Position numbers and translations under genes: made by a program. The notes below the pieces were generated by a model. That model searched no databases and had not been told where the DNA came from. It saw nothing but the letters and a program-made list of their open reading frames with translations. Of a DNA stretch of 61,352 nucleotides, positions 17,362 to 26,284 are shown in pieces; the stretch's first letter is position 1, and the number at the start of each line of letters is the position of its first letter. Origin of the DNA: Thermoclostridium sp. (GTDB taxonomy: Bacteria > Bacillota > Clostridia > DSM-8532); NCBI GenBank assembly GCA_017995215.1, contig JAGOJH010000003.1, positions 1 through 61,352 of the forward strand. The letters run 5' to 3'.

Positions 17362-18459
17362 TCAGTACCCTGAAAGGTTAAGCAGCAAAGGGTGCTCAAA
17401 GTCCTCGTTCCAGTAGAAATTCATGGTTAACTTTGCAGGATTGTACACAATACTCCACATGGTTCTTTCATATTCTTCCTCCCCGGCATTGCGAAAATTA
17501 AGCTGTGCCACTGATTTCATCGCATCGCGTACTTCATTTTCCCCCATAACACCTCCGGTTTTGTAATATGCTTCAGTGAGTGTATCAAAGCGGATGTGTG
17601 ATTGATTGGAACCGATACCGTACTTTTCGCTGTCCGTGAGATAATGATTCGTAACTACTTTGGTTTCTGTCACATACATTTCATTTTCGATATATTCCAC
17701 TACGACGCTCTTTCCGCTGGCATCACAGATAGAAAAGTGATGTGCCGCTCCGATGGAAGAATTCATATCGTACTGTTCTAGAAGCGTGACAGCTTCATCG
17801 ACTGTTGCTGCTTTATCCAGGATCAGACGGATTGCAGTGGTGGTTGTCAGATCACACTTTTCCGTATCCTGATGGGTTTCAACCTTATCACCCGCCATCA
17901 GATCGGCAATCATCAGCCCTTTTTCATTCATCCCGTCAAGGCAGACATATATAGATGCAATTGCCATCATCCGATCCATCATAGAGCCGTCCGCCTGCCA
18001 GTTCTCATCAAACCCGAGAAAATCAAGGCAGCAGGTAGAGACGGATGCGTATCCGTTTTTGGGGATGGTATGTACGATCATCGCACTACATTTTTCCCAA
18101 TCGTAATTTCGCCCGAAAAGCACTTTGTCATCAGGTGTGTTGGCTGTGATTGTACTGCATCCAATATCTGTAGCATTGGGACTAGTGTCTGGCTTGTAAA
18201 AGCCATTGGACAGAAAGGAAACCAAATAGCACGCCACCGCTTCATCGTTTGATGCACCACCTTGAGCAATGAATTCATCAAACCCGTACTCACCCTTGAA
18301 GGTAAGCGAATAAAGCCCTTCATCCAGTTTTTCTATCGTATTCGCCGCTGAGATTGTTGTTCCAAACATCGACCATGCGCCAATAACAACAACCATTACA
18401 ATTACAAGCAGTGCAATAAAAATTATACTGATGACCTTTCTAGCTTTAGATTTCTTCAC
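17362..18459 (-). CDS. Membrane-anchored choloylglycine hydrolase/penicillin acylase-like amidohydrolase
   Basis: A 365-residue Ntn-type linear amide C-N hydrolase. A GTG start at 18459 is preferred because GGAG lies 7 bases upstream; ATG 18528 has no ribosome site. A basic start and one membrane span (about residues 10-30) anchor the enzyme outside the cell. The catalytic region reads DIGCSTITA (nucleophile Cys), followed by GRNYDWEKC with the conserved Arg and Asp, and then GMNEKGLMIAD. The family splits amide bonds of bile salts, penicillins or N-acyl amines. The nucleophile is internal, not exposed after a signal peptide as in bile salt hydrolases, so the true substrate is uncertain. The gene stands alone. 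Confidence 0.72.
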   Translation of the reverse strand: MKKSKARKVISIIFIALLVIVMVVVIGAWSMFGTTISAANTIEKLDEGLYSLTFKGEYGFDEFIAQGGASNDEAVACYLVSFLSNGFYKPDTSPNATDIGCSTITANTPDDKVLFGRNYDWEKCSAMIVHTIPKNGYASVSTCCLDFLGFDENWQADGSMMDRMMAIASIYVCLDGMNEKGLMIADLMAGDKVETHQDTEKCDLTTTTAIRLILDKAATVDEAVTLLEQYDMNSSIGAAHHFSICDASGKSVVVEYIENEMYVTETKVVTNHYLTDSEKYGIGSNQSHIRFDTLTEAYYKTGGVMGENEVRDAMKSVAQLNFRNAGEEEYERTMWSIVYNPAKLTMNFYWNEDFEHPLLLNLSGY

Positions 18460-18663
18460 ACTTTTTCTCCGTGTCAAGTTATATGAAACAATTCCTGTAG
18501 TTGTTCCATTGTTTGTATTATGAAACATTATCGTGCAAATAGCAACTGAAAAATATACTCAGACATATCATTTCGCAGTGCGTAAAAATAGTAGCAAGAC
18601 AATTTCTCAAACCCATTCTTTTCTGTTCAAGCGAAAACAGGAAGATAAAGAGGAGTGAAATAT

Positions 18664-21018
18664 TTGAACTGGTCAACCATAAAAAATGATTTTAAACGAA
18701 ACAAGGCTATCAATTTGGCACTGCTGCTATTCATGATGTTTTCGGCAATTCTTGCGGTCGCTTCCGTGATCATGGCCGTGCAAACCTTTAAATCGATTTC
18801 AGCATTATATGACAAAGCACAGCCGCCGCATTTCCTTCAGATGCATAAGGGGGAAATCGACGAAGAACAAGTCAACAAATTCATGGCGGAAAATGAATTG
18901 GTTACATACGCTCAAACGATCACGATGCTCGACATCTATGGTGAAAACCTTACTGTTGTGGGTAAGAAGGAGCCGTACACCCTTTCCGATCTCCGCCTCG
19001 ATATCGGTTTGGTCAGACAAAATGAGCAGAGGGATCTGCTTTTGAATTCCAGACATGAAAAAGTGATTCTAAATGAGGGCGAAATAGGCATTCCCGTCTT
19101 ACTAAAGGGAATGTATGAGATGAATATCGGAGACAAAATTATCTTAAACAATAACAGCATCGAGGCAGAATTTGTGCTTAAGGAATTCATTTTGGATTCA
19201 CAGATGAATTCCACCATGGCTTCCTCTACAAGAATCCTTTTAAGTGATGCGGATTTCGAAAGGCTTTATGGAAGGGTGGGAGAGTTTGAGTATATTGTAG
19301 AGGCCTATTTACACGATAAAGGTGATGCATTAACCTTTCAAACCGCTTATGAGAACGCAGGCCTTCCAACCAATGGCCAGGCGGTCATCTATACGATGAT
19401 ATTTTTACTAAGTGCTCTGTCAGACATTGTGACCGTGTTTGTGCTGCTGCTGGTGAGCTTGCTTTTAATCATCGTTTCCTTTATCTGTGTGAAGTTTACA
19501 ATCATGGCGGCGATGGAAGAGGAAGTCCGGGAAATCGGTACAATGAAAGCCATCGGAATTCCCTTTCGTGATATTCGGGATCTCTACCTGAACAAGTATA
19601 AGGTGCTGGCATTGGTGGGTGTTGTTTGCGGATATATCATCGCATTCTTTGGCAGCAATCTGATTACACAGCATATCAGTACCACGTTTGGAAATGTAGG
19701 TTTATCTCCGCTGACAATCCTGTTGTCCATCGCAGTTGCCGGTCTTGTATACTTTCTTATCAACCACTATTGCAGGAAGACCTTAAAGAAAATCAGGAAG
19801 CTTTCAGTGGTGGATGCGATTGTGAGTGGAAAAGGTTTTGAAAAAAACACAGGAGCTATTCAGGACGGATTGCATCAATCAAAGCAACTTTCAGTGAATT
19901 GGCTGATAGGAATCCGTGAGGTTTTCCATCAGTTTAAAAAGTGGATCGTTATTTCTGCTGTTGTGTTCATTGCCGTACTGATGATCATGGTACCGGTGAA
20001 CCTGTTGAACACTTTTGAAGCACCGGAATTCATCACCTTTATGGGTAGCTCCGTGGAAGATATCCTCATTGAAGTGGAAAATGGAGAAAACCTTGAAAAG
20101 AACTATATAAAGGTGAAGCAGCTCGTAGAAAATGATGCTGACATTTATAACTATTATGAGTTTGGAACGATACGCGTTCAAACAACCGATTCATCGGGTA
20201 TCGGGATGAATATGGACATTGATGTTAGCGCCAACGCGGGCACTGAGCTGCAGTACCTCTCAGGAAGCGCCCCTCAGGGCAACCATCAGATAGCCGTTTC
20301 TTTCGTCAATGCAGATGAAATGGGCATAGATACCGGCAGTACGATTACACTTTCATATGATGATAAGGTGCAGCAATTTATCGTATCCGGGGTGTATCAG
20401 GATGTTACCAGCGGTGGCAGGACTGCAAAATCACAGCATGCTTTTGAGGGAGCTGCAGCTCATAAATATTCATTCACAGTGAACCTGCATGAAAACATTG
20501 ATGTGAAAAACAAGGCGGATGAGTTGCAAAAAAACCTGGGCGCAGGCATAGCGGTCGATCCAATGGAGGAACTGCTTGATCAGACTGTAGGCGGTGTTTC
20601 AAAGCAGCTAAGGCTTATTGTTATTCCCATCATCATTTTGGGCGCAGGTCTGGCCATGCTCATCACGGTGCTGTTTTTAAAGCTTCGCCTTGCCAAGGAT
20701 TTATCCGAAATTGCGGCTCTGAAGGCAATTGGTTTTTCTATAAAGGATCTGTATCAGCAGTACCTGATCAAGATCGGTTCAGCCGCATTGTTTGGTATTT
20801 TAGCCGGAATGGTTGCAACACAGCTGCTCGGAGAAAAAATCGTGAACGCAGCATTGGGCATGGCAGGATTAGGGATTCGGCAGGTTTATCTGATTGCCAA
20901 TCCTGTAATGGGATATATGATTGTCCCATTGCTGTTGTTAGGCCTCACGCTGCTTGTAACACAAATTGTGATGAGAACCATTCAAAAATACAATATCGTT
21001 TCTGTCATTTATGAATAG
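18664..21018 (+). CDS. ABC transporter permease, FtsX/MacB-like with two FtsX domains
   Basis: A 784-residue protein. The TTG start at 18664 is chosen for its distance from AAAGAGGAG at 18647-18655; GTG 18655 lies inside that site. One membrane span near the start is followed by an extracellular domain, three spans with EEVREIGTMKAIGIPFRDIRDLY (shown only in part by family logic), another span with an outside domain, and three more spans containing EIAALKAIGFSIKDLYQQY. The duplicated FtsX signature (E-I-x-x-x-K-A-I-G) is typical of permeases that extract lipoproteins or peptides from the membrane face instead of importing solutes. The ATPase gene follows after 16 bases. Confidence 0.87.
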   Translation: MNWSTIKNDFKRNKAINLALLLFMMFSAILAVASVIMAVQTFKSISALYDKAQPPHFLQMHKGEIDEEQVNKFMAENELVTYAQTITMLDIYGENLTVVGKKEPYTLSDLRLDIGLVRQNEQRDLLLNSRHEKVILNEGEIGIPVLLKGMYEMNIGDKIILNNNSIEAEFVLKEFILDSQMNSTMASSTRILLSDADFERLYGRVGEFEYIVEAYLHDKGDALTFQTAYENAGLPTNGQAVIYTMIFLLSALSDIVTVFVLLLVSLLLIIVSFICVKFTIMAAMEEEVREIGTMKAIGIPFRDIRDLYLNKYKVLALVGVVCGYIIAFFGSNLITQHISTTFGNVGLSPLTILLSIAVAGLVYFLINHYCRKTLKKIRKLSVVDAIVSGKGFEKNTGAIQDGLHQSKQLSVNWLIGIREVFHQFKKWIVISAVVFIAVLMIMVPVNLLNTFEAPEFITFMGSSVEDILIEVENGENLEKNYIKVKQLVENDADIYNYYEFGTIRVQTTDSSGIGMNMDIDVSANAGTELQYLSGSAPQGNHQIAVSFVNADEMGIDTGSTITLSYDDKVQQFIVSGVYQDVTSGGRTAKSQHAFEGAAAHKYSFTVNLHENIDVKNKADELQKNLGAGIAVDPMEELLDQTVGGVSKQLRLIVIPIIILGAGLAMLITVLFLKLRLAKDLSEIAALKAIGFSIKDLYQQYLIKIGSAALFGILAGMVATQLLGEKIVNAALGMAGLGIRQVYLIANPVMGYMIVPLLLLGLTLLVTQIVMRTIQKYNIVSVIYE

Positions 21019-21034
21019 AAAGTTGGAGGCTAAT

Positions 21035-21784
21035 ATGAGAACAATCCTGGAAGTAAAGAATTTATGTAAAAGCTATGAAGATGCCAAGGTGCTGAATCAA
21101 ATAAGCTTTAAGGTTGATGAAGGCGAGTTCGCAGCGATTATGGGGCCGTCCGGTTCAGGAAAATCCACACTTCTTTACAGTATTAGCGGTATGGACCGAC
21201 CGGACTCCGGTGAGGTTGTTCTTTGTGATAAAGAGATATCAAAACTGCCAGATGATCAGTTGAGTGACGTGAGGCTAGAAAAGATGGGTTTTATTTTTCA
21301 GCATTCACATCTTCTAAAAAACCTGTCGATTCGTGACAATGTTATACTCCCTGGGTTTAAAGCAGACATTGTTTCGCGCAAACAGGTTAATCAAAATGCA
21401 GATGCTTTGATGGAAAAGACAGGGATATCCCACATCGCACATCATGATATCAGGAAGGTTTCAGGCGGACAGCTGCAGCGCGCAGCAATTTGCCGGGCGC
21501 TGATCAACAAACCTGATATCCTTTTTGGGGATGAGCCCACAGGCTCACTGAACAGCAGCACTACAGCCGAGGTGATGGATATTATCAATACTGCCAACGC
21601 AGAGGGGACAACGGTTATCCTTGTTACACATGACAAGAAGGTAGCGGCCAGGGCCAGCAGGGTGATATACCTCATCGACGGAAGCATTCAGGATGAACTG
21701 GAGCTTGGAAAATACGAGGACGATGACACAATATCATACCGCGAGAAAAGGTTAAATGAATGGCTGGAGAATCAGGGGTTTTAG
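21035..21784 (+). CDS. ABC transporter ATPase of the FtsE/LolD/MacB group
   Basis: A 249-residue ATPase. ATG 21035 is used because TTGGAGG precedes it by five bases; the frame is open back to 21011, inside the permease end. Motifs are Walker A GPSGSGKST, Q-loop FIFQHSHLL, signature VSGGQLQRAAICRAL, Walker B ILFGDEPTGSLN and the switch His in LVTHD. It powers the two-FtsX permease encoded just upstream. The pair may export a peptide or relieve antimicrobial stress. There is no histidine kinase or regulator adjacent to support a BceAB-type assignment. Confidence 0.9.
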   Translation: MRTILEVKNLCKSYEDAKVLNQISFKVDEGEFAAIMGPSGSGKSTLLYSISGMDRPDSGEVVLCDKEISKLPDDQLSDVRLEKMGFIFQHSHLLKNLSIRDNVILPGFKADIVSRKQVNQNADALMEKTGISHIAHHDIRKVSGGQLQRAAICRALINKPDILFGDEPTGSLNSSTTAEVMDIINTANAEGTTVILVTHDKKVAARASRVIYLIDGSIQDELELGKYEDDDTISYREKRLNEWLENQGF

Positions 21785-21860
21785 ATGGGTATCTCCTGCC
21801 AGGCGTTCAATGGATGCGAGGATCTGCCGGCTGATATAAATCGTGCAAATGGAAGCGAGT

Positions 21861-22076
21861 AAAACTTGAGTAAAGTACAAAGTCACTTAACCAAACGAGC
21901 AAAAACTTGAGTAAAGTACAAAAATGACCAATCGGCTGTGCAAAAACTTGAGTAAAGTGCAAATTTGCTTAACATAAACCTGCGGAATGACATAAATAAC
22001 CATATGTGTCATACTATACTCGAAATTTTGCACACTGGATTGAACCAAATGTGCAAAATCTTGAGTAAAGTACAAA
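21861..22076. repeat. Four copies of a ~22-bp direct repeat (ACTTGAGTAAAGTACAAA type)
   Basis: Copies lie at 21861-21881, 21901-21922, 21942-21963 and 22055-22076. The shared core is CTTGAGTAAAGTACAAA (the third has GTGCAAA, and the last has ATCTTGAG). The first three are spaced about 40 bp apart, so they fall on the same DNA face at about four helical turns. A piece of the flank, ATTTTGCACA, occurs inverted at about 22025 before TGTGCAAAAT at 22050. The stretch 21785-22208 holds no gene. The arrangement looks like repeated binding sites for a protein, as at ends of IS21/Tn7-like elements or iterons; no transposase is seen. Confidence 0.8.
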
Positions 22077-22208
22077 GGCACTCATTAAAATGTGCTAAAA
22101 CCCAATAAAGTATTAGTATAATCTCGAAACATATTAATCACAGTATAATTTGGAAGGAATGATTATCCCGTACTTGTAATTCTGTACAGTGTGTTATAGG
22201 ATATTTAC

Positions 22209-23072
22209 ATGAAAGATTATTATAGCCACTTTACGGCTGCCCAAATATGGAATATACCATATATTGAAGCTGTCCTTGGAGATAAATTTGGAGAAAACAA
22301 TAAAACGCATATAACAGTCTCCAAAAACAATACAAGGTTAAACCGGAGCGGGAAAATATATCATTCATGTGAACTTGCGTTACCACCAGAAGCCGTGTTA
22401 GTTCGCAAAGGCATAACGGTTGCGTCACCGGAATTATTATTTTTGGAGTTTGCATCTGAATTGGATCTTCATCGCCTTATCCTGTTGGGTCTCCAATTGT
22501 GTTCACATCCACCAGGATGTCCTTCGGTAGCAATCACGACAACGCAAAAGATTGATTCGTTCCTTGCCAGGATTGTAGGGCACAAAGGGCAAAGTAAAGC
22601 AATAAGAGCAATGAAGCATGTGAAAAACGGTTCTGCATCTATTATGGAGTCATTAGCCTATATGATATTGTCGCTACCAAACGCTTTAGGGGGTTATGGA
22701 CTTAATGGTTGTGACTTTAATTATGAAGTAGTCTTGAGAAGTGAAATGAAACAACGTCTTGGAAAACATCGCTGTTTTACTGATCTCTATTACAAAAAGG
22801 CTGGTTTAGCAATCGAATATGATAGCTTCACTTATCACAATAAACCATCAGAACAGGGCAAGGATTCCATGCGAGCGGCTGCTCTCGAACGACAGGGTAT
22901 TGATGTAATGCGCATGAGCACTATTCAATTATATGACGAAAATGCCTGCAGGGATTTTGCCTATAATCTTGCTGCTCGTGTCGGGAAACGTATACAAATC
23001 CGCACAAAAAAGTTTGAACAAATGCATGCTGTTTTAAGGCAATTGCTCCCGGCGAGGCCTGAAACAGTATAA
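22209..23072 (+). CDS. Predicted DUF559/Vsr-like nuclease-fold protein
   Basis: A 287-residue soluble protein. The C-terminal third reads FTDLYYKKAGLAIEYDS, then FTYH, then RAAALERQGIDVMRMST. This fits the endonuclease-fold pattern of DUF559/Vsr-like proteins: a D in the first strand, then an E-Y-D strand, then an R..L..G.x.V strand. The N-terminal part (LPPEAVLVRKGITVASPELL) resembles the middle region of AbiEi-like or transcriptional-regulator-like proteins in the same broad group. The ribosome site is weak. It is followed after 21 bases by another nuclease-like gene, so the two probably form a defence-type pair. The assignment comes from a motif reading only. Confidence 0.55.
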   Translation: MKDYYSHFTAAQIWNIPYIEAVLGDKFGENNKTHITVSKNNTRLNRSGKIYHSCELALPPEAVLVRKGITVASPELLFLEFASELDLHRLILLGLQLCSHPPGCPSVAITTTQKIDSFLARIVGHKGQSKAIRAMKHVKNGSASIMESLAYMILSLPNALGGYGLNGCDFNYEVVLRSEMKQRLGKHRCFTDLYYKKAGLAIEYDSFTYHNKPSEQGKDSMRAAALERQGIDVMRMSTIQLYDENACRDFAYNLAARVGKRIQIRTKKFEQMHAVLRQLLPARPETV

Positions 23073-23093
23073 CCATGATAGGGGTGTAATTGT

Positions 23094-24083
23094 ATGTATA
23101 ACATCAAAAGCAAGAAAGCTGTAAAGTTAGAAGCTCTAAGCTTTGCACAACTTGGCATGCAGGAGAATGATATAGAAGAAATTCTGAGAACCGGTATTGA
23201 TATGTTATGTGATGATGAAGAATCCATGCTGATTGTGGGGCGCCAGGTTAAAAATGAAAGGCTTGGCAGGAGCGACCTTACCGCTGTTGATAATAACGGT
23301 AACATTGTACTGATCGAAATCAAGCGGGATCGTAAGGATATTGAAAACCGTAAGGAAGCATTTGAGTTTCAAGCCATACGATACGCTGCAAGCTATGCGA
23401 CAATAGAAAATACTGATGAGCTCGTAAAAAAGGTATACGCTCCATATATTGAAAAATATCGCACTGAGTTTGAACTGAACGATCTGACATCATATGAAAT
23501 CGGAATAAGAAAACTAAATGAATTTCTGACGGTCAATGATGCAGATAGAAACTTTAACAAAAAACAACGGATTATCCTTGTTGCTTCAGATTATGATGAG
23601 CAAACATTGTCAGCAGTAGCCTGGCTGAATAGTAACAGTGTAGATATAAGCTGTTTTAAGCTAACACCGTTTTTTATCAATCAGGAAGTTTTTGTCAAAG
23701 CTGATAAATTGCTGCCACTAACTGAATATGATGATTATTATGTAAACTTACTAGACACGACGTCACCTGCAAGAAAACAAGGCAAGATTTTTACGCGTAA
23801 GTCGTTACCCAAAATTGATGCAATGCTGGATTGGGGAGTTGTTAAAGCAGGAGATGTTATCGTAGCGAAAGACCGCGAAAATCAAGGAATCCTTCTTGAG
23901 AACGGCAAGGTGTTAGTAGATGATAAAAAGCTATCCATGCAGAATTGGTTGAAAGATGTGTATGGATGGTCCAGTGTTCAGACATATAACTTTGCTGTGC
24001 ACAAAGACAGTGGTAAGACGTTATCTCAAATCCGTGAAGATTACATGAACCAACAAGCAATAGAAACCGATGATGATACCTGA
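23094..24083 (+). CDS. PD-(D/E)XK nuclease with C-terminal RAMA domain
   Basis: A 329-residue protein. Residues 1-110 contain a NucS/RecB-like nuclease core, with Asp61 in GRSDLTAVD and Glu75-x-Lys77 in IVLIEIKRD, followed by a helix with EAFEFQAIRYAASYA. The C-terminal 75 residues (GVVKAGDVIVAKDR, VLVDDKKLSMQNWLKDVYG, then a RED ending) look like a RAMA domain. RAMA is a small module associated with restriction and modification systems and predicted to sense modified DNA. Together these suggest a modification-dependent nuclease. It follows another nuclease-fold gene and the repeat cluster, all consistent with a small defence islet. Confidence 0.75.
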   Translation: MYNIKSKKAVKLEALSFAQLGMQENDIEEILRTGIDMLCDDEESMLIVGRQVKNERLGRSDLTAVDNNGNIVLIEIKRDRKDIENRKEAFEFQAIRYAASYATIENTDELVKKVYAPYIEKYRTEFELNDLTSYEIGIRKLNEFLTVNDADRNFNKKQRIILVASDYDEQTLSAVAWLNSNSVDISCFKLTPFFINQEVFVKADKLLPLTEYDDYYVNLLDTTSPARKQGKIFTRKSLPKIDAMLDWGVVKAGDVIVAKDRENQGILLENGKVLVDDKKLSMQNWLKDVYGWSSVQTYNFAVHKDSGKTLSQIREDYMNQQAIETDDDT

Positions 24084-24267
24084 AAAGCCAGGTAAACAAG
24101 TATACAGGTATATGAATCATATTTGATGACTGAGCTTTCCTAACGTTATTTGGGGTTTGCCCACGGTGGTGTGATGGTATACCTGAGCATGTCTTGTGTT
24201 ACATATCTTGCATTTTCTAATGTTTCCATTTGGTTGATTTTATTTCTTAATGTTTACTGTAAATCTC

Positions 24268-24297
24268 TTGTTAAACAGTTGTGTTTTGCGGTATAGT
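24268..24297 (+). promoter_or_regulatory. Putative promoter of the XRE-ABC operon
   Basis: TTGTTA at 24268-24273 and TATAGT at 24292-24297 are separated by 18 bp. They lie 65 bases before the regulator start in a 280-base gap that holds nothing else recognisable. Confidence 0.45.
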
Positions 24298-24362
24298 AAA
24301 GCTATATTACAAAGAAAAGGTATTCTTTTACATCCTTCGCTTTTTTCCCGGGGGTGAGAACA

Positions 24363-25490
24363 GTGATACAATTACACTTAGCGGCAAACATAGCGGAGTA
24401 CAGGCATCAGTACAAGATTACGCAGGAAGAGCTGGCTCAGTTTTTAGGGGTTACAAAGGCTTCGGTATCCAAGTGGGAAAATGGGCAGAGCTATCCGGAT
24501 ATCACACTTTTGCCAAGACTGGCATCCTATTTTAACATCAGCATCGATCAGCTGCTTGGTTACCACGCACAGATGACCAGGGAGAAGATTAAACAATGTT
24601 ATCATCAGCTAGCTTCGGATTTTGCCAACCTTCCCTTTGAACAGGTTATGACCAGAACGAAGGAGTTAATCAAAGAGTATTACTCCTGCTATCCGCTGCT
24701 GCTGCAGATAGTTATTTTATGGATGAATCATTTGAATATGGCCGGCAGCGAGGAAAGACAAAGAAAAATACAGCAGGATATTCGGCAGCTGTGTGACAGA
24801 ATCATTTCTGAAAGCGACCAGTCCATTCTTGTGAGTGACGCGGTTGTTCTTCGAGCCATGGTACAGATTCAACTGAAAGAAACGCAGGCTGCCATTGACA
24901 GCCTGGAAGAAATACTGGATCCAAAAAGGCTTACAAAGCAAAGCGACGGTTTATTGATCGAGGCATATCGATTGAACGGGGAGCCGGAAAAAGCTGAGAA
25001 AGCAATACAAATCAACATGTTGATGAATTTGCTGGGGCTATTTTCTAACGGCTCTCTATATTTGTCCATGCACCTGCAGAATGCCAGACTGGCGGAGCTC
25101 ATTATCAATAGGCTGGAAAAATTGATGAAGATCTTTGAAGCAGACAAACTACATAACAACACAGCCCTCGCCATCTACTATCAGGCTGCCATATTTTATT
25201 GCATGCAGGATAAGAAACAGGAAGCTCTGGAAAAAATGAAGAAGTATGCAAATTGCAGCATTGATATGATTGAACATGGTATTAAGCTGCATGGAGATGG
25301 TTTTTTTACAAAGGTAGACGAGTGGTTTAATGAACTGGATTTGGGAGCTGATCCGGTGAGAAACGTAAAGCTGATCGTTTCGGATATTCTGCGGATGTTT
25401 GAGAACCCCTCGCTTTCTGTTTTGTTTGATATGGAAGAGTATCAGCAGTTAAAGAAAACTTTACACAGGCGTTTGCAAAAAGAGAAATAG
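24363..25490 (+). CDS. XRE-family helix-turn-helix regulator with TPR-like C-terminal part
   Basis: A 375-residue protein. GTG 24363 is preferred to GTG 24354 because GGGGGTGAG then sits six bases upstream. Residues 8-62 form a Cro/cI-type helix-turn-helix (QEELAQFLGVTKASVSKWEN, then LLPRLASYFNISIDQLLGY). The remaining 310 residues are all helical with TPR-like pairs and contain no enzyme motif. It lies 42 bases before an ABC ATPase gene and is probably the regulator, or a co-transcribed controller, of the exporter. Similar XRE-ABC layouts are common in Clostridia. Confidence 0.82.
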   Translation: MIQLHLAANIAEYRHQYKITQEELAQFLGVTKASVSKWENGQSYPDITLLPRLASYFNISIDQLLGYHAQMTREKIKQCYHQLASDFANLPFEQVMTRTKELIKEYYSCYPLLLQIVILWMNHLNMAGSEERQRKIQQDIRQLCDRIISESDQSILVSDAVVLRAMVQIQLKETQAAIDSLEEILDPKRLTKQSDGLLIEAYRLNGEPEKAEKAIQINMLMNLLGLFSNGSLYLSMHLQNARLAELIINRLEKLMKIFEADKLHNNTALAIYYQAAIFYCMQDKKQEALEKMKKYANCSIDMIEHGIKLHGDGFFTKVDEWFNELDLGADPVRNVKLIVSDILRMFENPSLSVLFDMEEYQQLKKTLHRRLQKEK

Positions 25491-25532
25491 ATACGAAAAT
25501 GGGTGTGCTGTTTTACAGGAAGGATGAGGAAA

Positions 25533-26267
25533 ATGTTAAGTATTCAAAATCTCAGCAAAACCTATAAGGGCGGTAAAAAAGCTGTCGATAACATCAGTCT
25601 TCATGTTCAGGCAGGGGATATCTTTGGTTTCATTGGTCATAACGGAGCGGGGAAAAGCACAACCATCCGTGCGATAGTCGGCGTTCTCGATTATGAAGCG
25701 GGAGATATTTTAGTCGCCGGTCACAATGTGAAAACAGAACCCCTTGCCTGTAAGGAAGTCACCGCATATATTCCGGACAGTCCGGATTTATATGAACATT
25801 TAACCGGCATTCAATATTTGAATTTTATATCAGATATCTTTGGCATTCCTGCTGCCACCCGGGAGGAAAAAATCAAGAAGACTGCCGATACCTTTGAACT
25901 TACAGGAGACCTCGGAGATTTGATTTCCTCATATTCTCACGGTATGAAGCAAAAGCTGTCCATCATTTCCGCGGTCATCCATGAACCAAAGCTATTGGTA
26001 CTGGACGAACCCTTTGTTGGACTGGACCCAAAAGCATCGGTTGTGTTAAAGAAAATCATGCATGAACTCTGTGCATCTGGCAGTGCTATTTTCTTTTCAA
26101 CCCATGTATTGGATGTGGCAGAAAAGCTTTGCAACAAAGTAGCAATGATTCACCATGGAAAGCTTGCGTTTGCAGGGACGATGGAAGCGTTGCTGAAGGA
26201 GAAGGAAGGCGGATCTCTTGAAGGGATCTTCATGGAAATTGTGAACAACGGACAGACAGAAGCATAA
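25533..26267 (+). CDS. ABC-2-type transporter ATPase
   Basis: A 244-residue ATPase with Walker A GHNGAGKST, signature SYSHGMKQKLSII (a G-K variant typical of ABC-2 exporters of the YbhF/BcrA sort), Walker B LLVLDEPFVGLD and switch His in FSTHVLD. ATG 25533 fits AGGAAGGA upstream; in-frame starts at 25503 and 25524 are less well placed. It serves the large permease encoded 17 bases downstream. Confidence 0.9.
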   Translation: MLSIQNLSKTYKGGKKAVDNISLHVQAGDIFGFIGHNGAGKSTTIRAIVGVLDYEAGDILVAGHNVKTEPLACKEVTAYIPDSPDLYEHLTGIQYLNFISDIFGIPAATREEKIKKTADTFELTGDLGDLISSYSHGMKQKLSIISAVIHEPKLLVLDEPFVGLDPKASVVLKKIMHELCASGSAIFFSTHVLDVAEKLCNKVAMIHHGKLAFAGTMEALLKEKEGGSLEGIFMEIVNNGQTEA

Positions 26268-26284
26268 GGAGAGGTGGGGTTGAT

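Noticed and set aside
18664-21784. BceAB-type bacitracin resistance module
   Set aside because: The domain order of the permease (two FtsX cores with two outside domains) is more like MacB/LolE-type systems, and there is no BceRS-type two-component pair next to it.
21861-22076. CRISPR array
   Set aside because: Repeats are about 22 bp with 18-bp gaps and one long gap, the repeats vary, and no cas genes are present.
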